Assembly: GCA_044222245.1 (NCBI GenBank)
Contig: JBGANQ010000043.1
Span: 1-64,000, forward strand
DNA length: 64,000 nucleotides
Reading direction: 5' to 3'
Source of the DNA: CALFML01 sp044222245
GTDB taxonomy: Bacteria; Myxococcota_A; Polyangia; Palsa-1104; JAEUJZ01
Shown: in pieces, positions 42,373-50,833 of the stretch
Numbering within the stretch: the first letter of the stretch is position 1
Layout: each line of letters starts with the position of its first letter
Position numbers and translations under genes: made by a program
The notes under the pieces: model-generated
What the model was told of the DNA's origin: nothing
Database searches by the model: none
Seen by the model: the letters and a program-made list of their open reading frames with translations, nothing else

Positions 42373-42798
42373 CTACTCCTCTTCCATGGACTCGGGCAGC
42401 TGATCGGCATCCGAGCCGCCGCGGCCGACGATCTGCGACTTGGCGAGCTCCTCTTTTTCTTTCTCTTCCTTGCAGTCGATGCACAAGGTCGTCACCGGCC
42501 GCGCCAGGAGGCGGCGGAACGAGATCTTCTCGCCGCAGTCCTCGCACTCGTTGATGGTGCCGGCCTTGATGCGCTCGATCGCCGCGTTGATCTTGTTTAG
42601 CAAGAACTTCTCGCGATCGCGGAGCCGCAGCTCCGTCGAGAAGATCTCCTCCTCCATCGACTCGTCGATGGAGTCGCGCCCAATGCTGCGCTCGCGCTCC
42701 ATGCTGAACTTGAGGCCATCCTTTGCGTTTTGAAGGAGGCGAGTTCGTTCAGCCAGAAGCACCGCGCTCAGCTGCGCCCGCTCCTGCTCACTTAGCAT
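42373..42798 (-). CDS. DksA/TraR-family zinc-finger protein
   Basis: The 141-residue protein has a long N-terminal helical coiled coil (residues about 5-85) and a four-cysteine zinc finger, CEDCG then CIDC, as in DksA/TraR proteins that bind the RNA polymerase secondary channel. The acidic coiled-coil tip expected for DksA is not obvious, so a true DksA role is uncertain. AAGGGG about seven nt before the ATG sets the start. The C-terminal tail is acidic (SMEEE). Confidence 0.85.
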   Translation of the reverse strand: MLSEQERAQLSAVLLAERTRLLQNAKDGLKFSMERERSIGRDSIDESMEEEIFSTELRLRDREKFLLNKINAAIERIKAGTINECEDCGEKISFRRLLARPVTTLCIDCKEEKEKEELAKSQIVGRGGSDADQLPESMEEE

Positions 42799-43088
42799 GC
42801 AAAACCCCTTGCTGACCTGGGTCAGCGGCGAAAGAAGGCCCGTAAGGACATCAAGCTGGAGTACGGCATGTCGTTAGCGACAGTGCGGACCAGCAAACCA
42901 TTGGGTAGCGTACTCTAAGGGCCAATCGCCAGGGTGTCAATGGATGTATTTGACAGCAGCGATGGAGAAAGCCTTATTAGCGCGGCCGGCGGCGGCTGAC
43001 GTGGGCTCTACTTGAACCCTTTGTGGTGCCGCGGGCGAGCCTTGAGTCTTCGGGATTTTTCGCTGGTCGGCGCGGCGAGGCTTAAAGG

Positions 43089-44297
43089 TCAGCTCGCCTT
43101 TTTCTCGCGGATGAGCAGCGGCCGCTGGCGGTTTATGACCACGTCAGCGTTGATCACGCACTCGCGCACCCCGGTGGTCGAGGGGATCTCGTACATGACG
43201 TCGAGCATGATCTCTTCCATGATCGCGCGCAGGCCGCGGGCGCCGGACTTACGGCGGTAGGCCTCGCGCGCCACGGCGATCGTGGCGTCTTCGGTGAAGC
43301 GCAGCTGGACGCCCTCCATCTCGAAGAGGCGCTGGTACTGCTTGGTCAGGGCGTTTTTGGGCTTCCACAGCACCTCGGCGAGCGCTTTTTCATCGAGCGA
43401 GTCGCACGAGACGATGATCGGCAGGCGGCCGAGGAACTCGGGGATCATGCCGTACTTGATGAGGTCTTCGGTGCGCACCATGGCGCGCAGCGAGTCTTTG
43501 TCCTCGTCGCTCTTGGCCGAGATGCGGGCGCCAAAGCCCATGCCGCGCTCGCCGACGCGGCGGCGCACGATGTCTTCCAGGCCGTTGAAGGCGCCGCAGC
43601 AGACAAACAAGATGTCGGTGGTGTCGACCTGGATCAGCTCCTGCTGCGGCCGGTTGCGAGCGCCGTCGGGGGTGATCGTCGCGTGCTTGCCTTCCAGGAG
43701 CTTGAGCAGCGCCTGCTGCACGCCCTCGCCGCTGACGTCGCGGGTCACCGACGGACCGCCGCCCTTGCGGGCGATCTTGTCGATCTCATCTATGCAGACG
43801 ATGCCGCGCTGGGCGCGCTCGACATCGCCGGCGCTGTTGCGGTAGAGCGCCTTGATCACGCTCTCCACATCCTCGCCCACGTAGCCGGCCTCGGTCAGGG
43901 TGGTGGCGTCGGCGATCGCGAACGGGACATCGAGCTTCTTGGCCAGGGTCTGGGCGAGCAGGGTCTTGCCGCACCCGGTCGGACCAATCAGCAGGATGTT
44001 GCCCTTCTGGATCTCGACGTCCCCGGTGCGGCCGCGCGACTGGATGCGCTTGTAGTGGTTGTACACCGCCACCGACAGCGTCTTTTTCGCCCGCGTCTGG
44101 GCGATGGCGTAGCGGTCAAGCTCCTCGACCACCTCGGTCGGCTTGGGATACTTGGGGCGCTCGTGAGCTTCCTCTTTAGAGAGGATGTCGTTGCACAGGG
44201 CGACGCACTCATCGCAGATGAACACCCGCGGCCCGGAGATAAGCTTCCGGACCTCGCGTCGCCGTTTGCCGCAGAAGGAGCAGTGGAAGTCGTCCAT
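43089..44297 (-). CDS. clpX: ATP-dependent Clp protease ATP-binding subunit ClpX
   Basis: ClpX unfolds substrates for ClpP. The 402-residue protein has the N-terminal zinc-binding domain (CSFCG, CDECVALC), Walker A GPTGCGKT, the LTEAGYVGEDVES block, Walker B CIDEIDKIA, the RKGGGPSVTRDVSGEGVQQALLKLLEG region and sensor-2 KSGARGLRAIMEEIMLD. The ATG at 44297 is preferred over a TTG three codons upstream. clpP is not next to it in this window. Confidence 0.95.
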   Translation of the reverse strand: MDDFHCSFCGKRRREVRKLISGPRVFICDECVALCNDILSKEEAHERPKYPKPTEVVEELDRYAIAQTRAKKTLSVAVYNHYKRIQSRGRTGDVEIQKGNILLIGPTGCGKTLLAQTLAKKLDVPFAIADATTLTEAGYVGEDVESVIKALYRNSAGDVERAQRGIVCIDEIDKIARKGGGPSVTRDVSGEGVQQALLKLLEGKHATITPDGARNRPQQELIQVDTTDILFVCCGAFNGLEDIVRRRVGERGMGFGARISAKSDEDKDSLRAMVRTEDLIKYGMIPEFLGRLPIIVSCDSLDEKALAEVLWKPKNALTKQYQRLFEMEGVQLRFTEDATIAVAREAYRRKSGARGLRAIMEEIMLDVMYEIPSTTGVRECVINADVVINRQRPLLIREKKAS

Positions 44298-44505
44298 ACC
44301 AGTCAAGTGAGGGTCGCTTTCGCCTCTGAAAGGGATTCTTGCATAGTAAGTTCACCGGAGCAAAGAACGGAAGGCTTTTTGTAAGCGCTTCATGGACTTT
44401 GCAGGGACCTTGGCCGGCGCCAAGAAACCTTGGGGCCAGACGGAGATGCGGGGTCAGCGATGCGCGAGGAGGGCGGGGGGCTGACGCGAGGAAAAAATTA
44501 TTGGG

Positions 44506-44578
44506 TGGGCTCGGTGGGATTCGAACCCACGGCCAACGGCTTAAAAGGCCGCTGCTCTACCGGCTGAGCTACAAGCCC
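44506..44578 (-). tRNA. tRNA-Lys (anticodon UUU)
   Basis: A 73-nt cloverleaf on the minus strand. The acceptor stem is GGGCTTG paired with CGAGCCC (one G-U), the D arm GCTC/GAGC, the anticodon stem GCGGC/GCCGT with loop CTTTTAA (anticodon TTT), and the T arm GTGGG/CCCAC with TTCGAAT. The discriminator is A. The 3' CCA is not encoded. A T-rich run (AATTTTTT) downstream may end transcription. Confidence 0.96.
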
Positions 44579-44659
44579 GAAAAAGAAGTGGTGTGCTTTT
44601 ATCACGCACAGCTACCTCGGTCAACTGGTTCTCGGCGACCTTGGCCCGGGGGGCGGGCT

Positions 44660-46240
44660 TTATTTTTGTAAAGGGTCTGAAGGGCCTGGAGGGCTCGAGC
44701 TGCTCGAACTGCTCGAGCTGCTCGAGCTGCTCGAGCTGCTCAAATGGTCCGAATGGCCCGAGTGGCGGTCTAGGCCGTCTGGCCTTGAGCGACGGCGGGC
44801 CCCGGGCTGCAGGTCGGCGCGCCGCGGGCGGCGGGGCGGTGGGCGGGTGAGCAGCAAGAGCCCCGCCAGCAGGGCCAGGGCGGAGAACCACAGGATCGCC
44901 ACCCGGCCGTGGGGCCGCGAGCCGCCGAGCCGCGGCTCGAGATAGGGGTCGGGGGTCAGCGTCAGCTCGTCCGGCGCCGCCGGCAGGAGCTTAGGCGGCA
45001 GCTCGGCGACGACGTCGGGGGCAACCGGCTTGTGCAGCAGGACCCGCTCCATCACCTCGCGGGTCTTGGCCACGGCGGTCAGGGTCACCGCGTCGCCGTC
45101 CACCTGCACCCGCAGGTAGTGGTGCTCGGCGCGGAACAGCTGCAGCGCCAGGTCGTCCTCGGAGTTACACGACTGGCTGCGGTGGTACAGCGGCGCCCCG
45201 CCGCCTCCCGAGACGAAGTAGCGGATGCCCTGCCGCTCCAGGTGCTGGTAGGCGTGCTCGTGACCGGCAAAGACGGCGCGGACCTTGGGCTGCTGGAGCA
45301 GCAGCGGGACGATCTTGCGCTGCAGTCGCTCGCTGCCGCAGTAGGCGCCGACGGCGTAGGGCGGCTGGTGGACAAAGAGGAAGATGTGGCGCAGCTGGGC
45401 GTCGCCGCGCGCCGCGGCCAGGGTCCGCTCCAGCCACGCCGCCTGCTCGCCGTCGTAGGGGCTGTTGCCATCCAGGGCCACGAACAGGGAGTTGCTGTAG
45501 CGAAACGAGTAGAACACCGGTCGCCGGCGGTGGGTGCCGCCGGCCGGCAGGGCAAAGTAGCGGAAGAAGTGGTAGGCCTCGGGGTCAAAGCGCAGCTCGT
45601 GGTTGCCGAGCGCCGGGTACATGGGCGTGTTGTGGATGAGCGGGCTCGCCGCGGCGAAGTAGCGCTGCCACTGCAGATCGTCGCTGGCGCGGCTTACCAT
45701 GTCGCCGGTCTGGAGGATGAAGTCGGGGTTCTCGCTGCTCATCGCGGTGATGACGGCGCGGTGGTCGGCGTCGCGATCGCGGTTGTCGCCGTAGACCAGG
45801 AACACGAACGGCCCCGAAAGCGGCACGGTGGTGAACTCGCCGGGCGGGGCCAGGGTCTCGGGGGTGCCCTCGGCGCCCAGCCGCCGCGCCGCGACCACAT
45901 AGCGATAGCGGGTGCCCGGGGTGAGCCCCGACAGCCGCACCTGATGATCCAGCCCGGGAGCGGCGACGAACGTCGCCCGCCCGGTGGGCAGCTCGACCCG
46001 CACCACCCCCGAGGTCACCGCGCTGGTGGTCCAGGCGACGACGATGCCATCGGGCTTGGCGTCCTGCACGTACGGCTCGATGGTGAAGCGCACCGGCTCG
46101 CCGCCCGGTCGCGGCCCGGGGGGCGCGGCGGCCAGCGGACCGGCCGCAAACAACCCCGCCACCGCCGCCACCACAGCCAGAGCGCGGAGGCGCGGCGCAA
46201 GATCCTGGTGAGCGAGCCGCCGCCCTAGGAGCGAGGCCAT
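44660..46240 (-). CDS. Exported purple-acid-phosphatase-like metallophosphoesterase, poly-Ser tail
   Basis: The 526-residue protein has a signal-like N-terminus (LAVVAAVAGLFAAGPLAAA), a fibronectin-III-like domain (about 48-140), and a calcineurin-type phosphoesterase domain with all metal blocks: VYGDNRDRDADH, LQTGDMV, ALGNHEL, FVHQPPY and FAGHEHAYQH. A C-terminal membrane segment (VAILWFSALALLAGLLLL) and a basic stretch follow, then about 18 consecutive Ser residues from a 9-bp repeat. It overlaps the end of the upstream kinase gene by 16 nt, so the two are probably cotranscribed and may act together. Confidence 0.88.
   Translation of the reverse strand: MASLLGRRLAHQDLAPRLRALAVVAAVAGLFAAGPLAAAPPGPRPGGEPVRFTIEPYVQDAKPDGIVVAWTTSAVTSGVVRVELPTGRATFVAAPGLDHQVRLSGLTPGTRYRYVVAARRLGAEGTPETLAPPGEFTTVPLSGPFVFLVYGDNRDRDADHRAVITAMSSENPDFILQTGDMVSRASDDLQWQRYFAAASPLIHNTPMYPALGNHELRFDPEAYHFFRYFALPAGGTHRRRPVFYSFRYSNSLFVALDGNSPYDGEQAAWLERTLAAARGDAQLRHIFLFVHQPPYAVGAYCGSERLQRKIVPLLLQQPKVRAVFAGHEHAYQHLERQGIRYFVSGGGGAPLYHRSQSCNSEDDLALQLFRAEHHYLRVQVDGDAVTLTAVAKTREVMERVLLHKPVAPDVVAELPPKLLPAAPDELTLTPDPYLEPRLGGSRPHGRVAILWFSALALLAGLLLLTRPPPRRPRRADLQPGARRRSRPDGLDRHSGHSDHLSSSSSSSSSSSSSSSSPPGPSDPLQK
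44694..44747. repeat. 9-bp tandem repeat, 6 units, coding
   Basis: CTCGAGCTG units (six, the last degenerate) form the 3' end of the metallophosphoesterase gene and give its poly-Ser tail. The period keeps the frame, so copy number can change without disrupting the protein. Confidence 0.88.
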
Positions 46241-47991
46241 GTCTTCTTTGGACTGTCTAGGGTTGTCAGCAGATCAACGACCTGCGCCCGCTCGGCGGCC
46301 AGCGCCAGCGGGATCGGCATCTCGATGACCAGGCGGGCGAACAGGCAGCGCGCCCGCTGGCGATCGACGCGCACGTCGTACAGGCGGTGGCGCAGCGGCT
46401 CGGGCGCCGCCGCCGGCAGGCTGCGCCAGCGCTGCTCGGTGGCGAAGAAGGCGCGCTCCAGCTCCTCCAGGTCGATGAACAGGCCGTGCCGCGCCTCCTC
46501 GCTCAGGGTGAGGTCGGTCTGCAGGCGCTCGCTCAGGGTCAGGATGCCCTGGCGCAGCTGCTGGTGGCGCTCCTGCACCTGCTGGTGCTCGCGGTGGTGC
46601 TTCTCGATCGCCACCAGCTGCTCGCTGAGCTCCGCCTCGACGCGGTCGCAGTCGGCGATGTGGGTGCGCAGGTTGAGCAGCGCCAGCGGCCAGCCGCCCG
46701 GCCACGACACCGTCGCCAGCGAGTTCGCCTGGCGGAACAGGAGCTCGGTGCCGCGCTCGTAGCCAAGGGCCAGGTCGTCGTTGGCCTGGCGGCTGAGCAG
46801 GAGCGTACTGGCCGCCTGCGCCGTCTGCGGCAGGAGCTGCGTCGGCCAGCCCTGACGATCGATGAGCTGGGTCGGCCGGTTCAGGCGGTCGACGAGCGAG
46901 GTCTTGCGCTCCTGCGCCGGCACGATCGAGGTCGGCCGCTGGTAGACGGTCAGCTTGAGCGTGGCCTGGTCGCTGAGCTGGACCTCGGGCGGCGCCGGCT
47001 GGGGGTTTTCGAACTGCAGGCAGATCTGCTCCAGCTCGGCGACGAGCTGCGCCGCAGTGGGGCGGTGGGCGGGGTTTTTCTCCAGGAGCCGCGCCACCAG
47101 CAGATCGAGGTCAATGGGCAGGTTGGAGTCGCCGATGCGCTCGGACAAGAGCGGCGGCACCGAGTACAGGTGCTGGTGCAGCACGACATCAAGCGGGCCG
47201 GTAAACGGCGGCCGCCCGACCAGGGCGTCGTGAAAGATGATCCCCACCGCGTACAGGTCCACCGGCGGGGCGACGATCGCGTCGTCCAGCAGCGTCTCGG
47301 GGGCGATGAACTCGGCGGTGCCGGTGACCTGCCCGTGCCCGGTCACCGGGGCCTGGCCGATGATGCGGGCGACCCCGAAATCCAGCACCTTGACCCAGTC
47401 GTCCTGGCCCTGGTTGCGGGTGAGCACGATGTTCTCGGGCTTGATGTCGCGGTGGACCACGCCCTTGCTGTGGGCGTGATCGAGGGCGCGCGCCACCTGC
47501 AGCATGATGTTTAGCACCCGCTCGATGGGCAGGGTACGGGTCGGGTTCTGCTGGATCGCGGCGTGCAGCGTCTGGCCGTCGACGTACTCCATGACCAGGT
47601 ACGGCTCGCCGAGCTCGTCGCGGCCAAAGTCGTACAGGTACACGATGTTGGCGTGATCCATGACGCTGGCGGCGCGCGCCTCGCGCAGAAAGCGCAGCAG
47701 CGACTTCTCGTCCCAGATGAACTCGCGCTTGAGCAGCTTGACCGCCATCGGGCGGTTTAGCACCTTGTGCATCGCCCGATACACGACGCCGGTGGCGCCG
47801 CTGCCGAGGAACTGCTCGAGCAGGAAGCGGCCGGCGATGACGCGGCCGATCAGCGGATCTTTATCGCCGCCCGAGGTGCCGCTGCGGTGCCCCTTGGGGA
47901 TGTCGATGAGCTGCGAGCCATCGGCGCGGCAGAAGCGAGCCTTGGTTGTGTATTGCTTGCCACACTCGGGGCACTGGCGCGTAAGACCCAT
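46225..47991 (-). CDS. Ser/Thr protein kinase with N-terminal zinc ribbon
   Basis: The 588-residue protein starts with CPECGKQYTTKARFCRADG, a zinc-ribbon-like lead shared with the kinase at the left edge. The complete kinase domain has LGSGATGVVYRA, MAVKLL, HRDIKPENIVL, DFGVARI and EFIAPETLLDD. The C-terminal 230 residues hold a basic linker and a coiled coil (about 450-540, QLVAIEKHHREHQQVQERHQ) without a membrane anchor. The ATG at 47991 places the ribbon at the N-terminus; an in-frame ATG at 48042 is possible. It overlaps the downstream phosphoesterase gene. Confidence 0.9.
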   Translation of the reverse strand: MGLTRQCPECGKQYTTKARFCRADGSQLIDIPKGHRSGTSGGDKDPLIGRVIAGRFLLEQFLGSGATGVVYRAMHKVLNRPMAVKLLKREFIWDEKSLLRFLREARAASVMDHANIVYLYDFGRDELGEPYLVMEYVDGQTLHAAIQQNPTRTLPIERVLNIMLQVARALDHAHSKGVVHRDIKPENIVLTRNQGQDDWVKVLDFGVARIIGQAPVTGHGQVTGTAEFIAPETLLDDAIVAPPVDLYAVGIIFHDALVGRPPFTGPLDVVLHQHLYSVPPLLSERIGDSNLPIDLDLLVARLLEKNPAHRPTAAQLVAELEQICLQFENPQPAPPEVQLSDQATLKLTVYQRPTSIVPAQERKTSLVDRLNRPTQLIDRQGWPTQLLPQTAQAASTLLLSRQANDDLALGYERGTELLFRQANSLATVSWPGGWPLALLNLRTHIADCDRVEAELSEQLVAIEKHHREHQQVQERHQQLRQGILTLSERLQTDLTLSEEARHGLFIDLEELERAFFATEQRWRSLPAAAPEPLRHRLYDVRVDRQRARCLFARLVIEMPIPLALAAERAQVVDLLTTLDSPKKTWPRS

Positions 47992-48196
47992 GCTCGAACA
48001 AAAGGACGCAGCCCCGGGCGCACCCGCGCCGCAGGCGATCATGCGTTGCCTTTATCATCCGATATTGCTCCTAAATGGGGTCAAAGTGGCAGGCTCTCCC
48101 CACAAAATCGCCCGCTGCGAGGCAGATTGCCCGGCCGCCGCGACCCCCGGCTGGGGCACAGGTGTGAGGCGCGCTGCCGCTGTAGGGCAGCTCATA

Positions 48197-48280
48197 CAGT
48201 GGGCAGTGGGCAGTGGGCAGTGGGCAGTGGGCAGTGGGCAGTGGGCAGTGGGCAGTGGGCCGTGGGCCGTGGGCCGTGGG
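48197..48280. repeat. 7-bp tandem repeat, 12 units, upstream of malic enzyme gene
   Basis: Nine perfect CAGTGGG units followed by three CCGTGGG units, period 7. It lies in the 386-nt gap between the divergent kinase start and the malic enzyme start, about 85 nt before the malic enzyme promoter-like box. The rest of the gap shows no gene. A 7-bp period in a promoter region would allow phase-variable spacing. Confidence 0.9.
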
Positions 48281-48363
48281 CCCAGGTCGGCGGTCGGCGG
48301 TCGCCAGGCGCGAGTCGCTGGCCGCGGGCGAGCTGAGCTGCAGCCGCCACCCGGCGCTTGAGG

Positions 48364-48369
48364 TAGATT
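48364..48369 (+). promoter_or_regulatory. Putative -10 element, malic enzyme gene
   Basis: TAGATT lies 8 nt before the ATG at 48378. The intervening CAGGATCG includes AGGA, so a weak ribosome binding site also exists; leaderless start is therefore less certain here. Confidence 0.4.
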
Positions 48370-48377
48370 CAGGATCG

Positions 48378-49709
48378 ATGTCTACCTACCGCATTGACAC
48401 TGTGCTGCGCGTGCGCACCAAGCATCGCCCGGGGCAGCTCGCCCGGCTGGCGACGGTGATCGCGCAGGAGGGCGCCCTTATCGGCGAGATCACCACCGTG
48501 CACATGGCCCAGGGCCTGTCGACCCGCGACATCACCGTCGAGACCGAGACCGAGGCGCACACCGAGCGGCTGGTCGCGGCGCTCAGCCGCACCGACGGCT
48601 GCGAGGTGATCGAGGTCAAGGACCGCGTGTTTGACTGCCACCGCGGCGGCAAGATCCACTCGCGCAGCCGCGTCGAGCTGCTCCAGCTCGGCGACCTCCG
48701 CTACATCTATACCCCGGGCGTCGCCCGCGTCGCCCGGGCGATCGAGGCCGAGCCGCGCCACGCCTGGGACTACACCAGCGTCGGCCACTCGGTCGGCATC
48801 TTCACCAACGGCTCGCGGGTGCTGGGCCTTGGCAACATCGGCCCGCTGGCCAGCCTGCCGGTGATGGAGGGCAAGGCGGTCCTTTATGACAAGTTCGCCG
48901 GTCTGTCGGCGACGCCGATCCTCATCGACACCCTGGACGCCGACGAGTTTATCCAGACGGTGGTGCGGGTCTCGCGCAGCTTCGGCGGCATCCACCTGGA
49001 AGACATCCGCAGCCCCGAGTGCTTCAAGATCGAGTCCGAGCTGCGGCGGCTGCTCAAAAAGCCGGTCATGCACGACGACCAGCACGGTACCGCGGTGGTC
49101 ACCCTGGCGGCGATCATCAACGCCTGCCGGATCACCGGGCTGGCCCTCAAGCAGTCCAAGCTCGGCCAGATTGGCCTTGGGGCCGCCGGCAGCGCGATCG
49201 CCAAGCTGGCGCTGGCGTACGGCGTCGGCTCGGTGCTGGTCAACGATCGCTCGCCGGAAGCGGTCGCCGCGCTCCGCGAGCAGGGGGCCCGGCCGGCCGA
49301 GCTGGCGACGATCCTCGCCGAGGCCGAGATCGTCGTGTGCACCACCGGCCAGGTCGGCCTCATCGACCCCCAAAAGGTGCGCCCCGGCCAGGTCATCTTC
49401 GCGCTGAGTAACCCCATCCCCGAGATCGAGCCCGACACCGCCCGCGCCGCCGGCGCCGCCTATGCTGCCGACGGCACCTCGATCAATAACGCCCTGGCCT
49501 TCCCCGGCATCTTCAAGGGCGCGCTGCTCAGCCGCTGCTCGACCATCCATCCCCAGATGTACATCGCCGCCGCCGAGGCGATCGCCCGCTGCGCCGCTCG
49601 CGACGAGATCGTGCCCTCGCAGCTTGACCCCGCGGTGCACGAGGCGGTGTGCGCCGCGGTGGCCGACTGCGCGCGCGCGCTGGGCCTGGCCGGCACCGCG
49701 GTCCTGTGA
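48378..49709 (+). CDS. NAD(P)-dependent malic enzyme with N-terminal ACT domain
   Basis: Malic enzyme converts malate to pyruvate and CO2. The 443-residue protein carries an N-terminal ACT domain (about residues 10-85, RPGQLARLATVIAQEGALIGEI), which usually binds an amino acid and so suggests allosteric control. The catalytic part follows: YTPGVARV, SRVLGLGNIGPLASLPVMEGKA, HLEDIRSPECFKIE, DDQHGTAVV, the nucleotide-binding IGLGAAGSAIAKLAL and FALSNPIPEIEPD. All expected blocks are present. It resembles the short NAD-type bacterial malic enzymes with an ACT lead. Confidence 0.93.
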   Translation: MSTYRIDTVLRVRTKHRPGQLARLATVIAQEGALIGEITTVHMAQGLSTRDITVETETEAHTERLVAALSRTDGCEVIEVKDRVFDCHRGGKIHSRSRVELLQLGDLRYIYTPGVARVARAIEAEPRHAWDYTSVGHSVGIFTNGSRVLGLGNIGPLASLPVMEGKAVLYDKFAGLSATPILIDTLDADEFIQTVVRVSRSFGGIHLEDIRSPECFKIESELRRLLKKPVMHDDQHGTAVVTLAAIINACRITGLALKQSKLGQIGLGAAGSAIAKLALAYGVGSVLVNDRSPEAVAALREQGARPAELATILAEAEIVVCTTGQVGLIDPQKVRPGQVIFALSNPIPEIEPDTARAAGAAYAADGTSINNALAFPGIFKGALLSRCSTIHPQMYIAAAEAIARCAARDEIVPSQLDPAVHEAVCAAVADCARALGLAGTAVL

Positions 49710-49880
49710 CGGGTGACCGGGTCGGTCGGCCCGCGCGGGACCCTGCAAGATCGCCGCGGGACCCCCGCGAGACCCTGTGAACGTAGTGGAGCTGGCGGGC
49801 TGCGCCCCGGGCGGCCGGGGCCGATCCCAGGCAAATCGGCCGGGCGCGCAGTGATGCATGCACGCGCGGCGAAGGTGCGA

Positions 49881-49886
49881 TAACAT
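49881..49886 (+). promoter_or_regulatory. Putative -10 element, leaderless gloB
   Basis: TAACAT lies 7 nt (CTGTTCT) before the ATG at 49894. No Shine-Dalgarno sequence is present, and the box argues for this ATG over the in-frame one at 49858. Confidence 0.45.
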
Positions 49887-49893
49887 CTGTTCT

Positions 49894-50700
49894 ATGCTTA
49901 CGGTCCTACCGATCCCCTGCCTGCATGACAACTACGCCTACCTCCTGTCGGTGCCCGATCGCGACGAGGTTGCGGTGGTCGACGCCTCCGAGGCGCCGCC
50001 GGTGCTGGCCGCCCTGGCTGCCGCTGGCCGGCGCCTGGGCGCCATCCTGACCACCCACCATCATCATGATCACGTGGGCGGCAACGCCGAGCTGCGGGCC
50101 CGCTTTCCCGCGGTGGCGGTGTACGGCTACAGCGGCGACTTCGCCGGCGGCCGCGAGGGCCGGGTGCCGGCGCAGACGGTGGGCCTGGACGACGGGCAGG
50201 AGTTTACCCTGCTCGGGCGGCGGGTCCAGGTGTTGCACATCCCCGGCCACACCCTGACCGCCATCGCCTACTACTTTCCCGATGACGGGCTGCTGTTCAC
50301 CGGCGACACCCTGTTCTCCGCCGGCTGCGGCCGCCTGTTTGAGGGGACGCCGGCGCAGATGCACGCCTCGCTGCGGCGGCTGGCGGCGCTGCCCGGTGAG
50401 GTCAAGGTGTACTGCGGCCACGAGTACACCTTGAAGAACCTCTCGTTCGCCGCGGCGGTCGAGCCGGACAATGCCGAGGTGCGCGCCCGCGCCGAGAAGG
50501 CCAAACAGCTGCGCGCCCAGAGCCTGCCCACCGTGCCCTCGACCCTGCACGAGGAGCTGCAGACAAACCCCTTCCTGCGCGCCGCCGCATCGTCGGTACG
50601 CAGCGCCGCGGCGCATCGCACGGAGGTCGCGCGGCCGATGACGGCCGACGACGATGTCGAGGTGTTCGCGCGCATCCGCCGCTGGCGGGACGAGTTCTAG
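49894..50700 (+). CDS. gloB: Hydroxyacylglutathione hydrolase (glyoxalase II)
   Basis: GloB hydrolyses S-lactoylglutathione, the second step of methylglyoxal detoxification. The 268-residue protein has the metallo-beta-lactamase THHHHDHVGG, HIPGHTLTAIAYYF, FTGDTLFSAGCGRLFEGTP and CGHEYTLKN, followed by the C-terminal HAGH-type helical domain (EELQTNPFLRA). The start at MLTVLPIPCLHDNYAYLL matches the family. Glyoxalase I is not visible nearby. Confidence 0.94.
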   Translation: MLTVLPIPCLHDNYAYLLSVPDRDEVAVVDASEAPPVLAALAAAGRRLGAILTTHHHHDHVGGNAELRARFPAVAVYGYSGDFAGGREGRVPAQTVGLDDGQEFTLLGRRVQVLHIPGHTLTAIAYYFPDDGLLFTGDTLFSAGCGRLFEGTPAQMHASLRRLAALPGEVKVYCGHEYTLKNLSFAAAVEPDNAEVRARAEKAKQLRAQSLPTVPSTLHEELQTNPFLRAAASSVRSAAAHRTEVARPMTADDDVEVFARIRRWRDEF

Positions 50701-50719
50701 CGCCGGCCGCGCTGGCGAC

Positions 50720-50833
50720 CTGGTACGACTTGGTCACAAGGTAGAAGCCTCGCGACGAGAAACCTGGCAAAGCGACTGACTCGCCGCGCTAGGTTCTCGA
50801 CGGAGATTCCTGCAAGTGACGAGGTCGTACTAG
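50720..50833. ncRNA. Long imperfect hairpin between convergent gloB and mtnC
   Basis: A 114-nt inverted repeat. The outer arms CTGGTACGACTTGGTCAC and GTGACGAGGTCGTACTAG pair over 18 positions with two G-U pairs and one mismatch. Inner arms around ACGAGAAACCT and AGGTTCTCG also pair. The loop is about 25 nt. It fills the gap after gloB and reaches the mtnC stop codon. There is no T-tract. It could be a structured RNA, a bidirectional transcription end or a small MITE/REP-like element. The type is uncertain. Confidence 0.55.

Noticed and set aside
48197..48280. CRISPR-like array
   Set aside because: Units are 7 bp with no spacers and no cas genes nearby; this is a simple tandem repeat. The same applies to the 56-bp array, which has no unique spacers.
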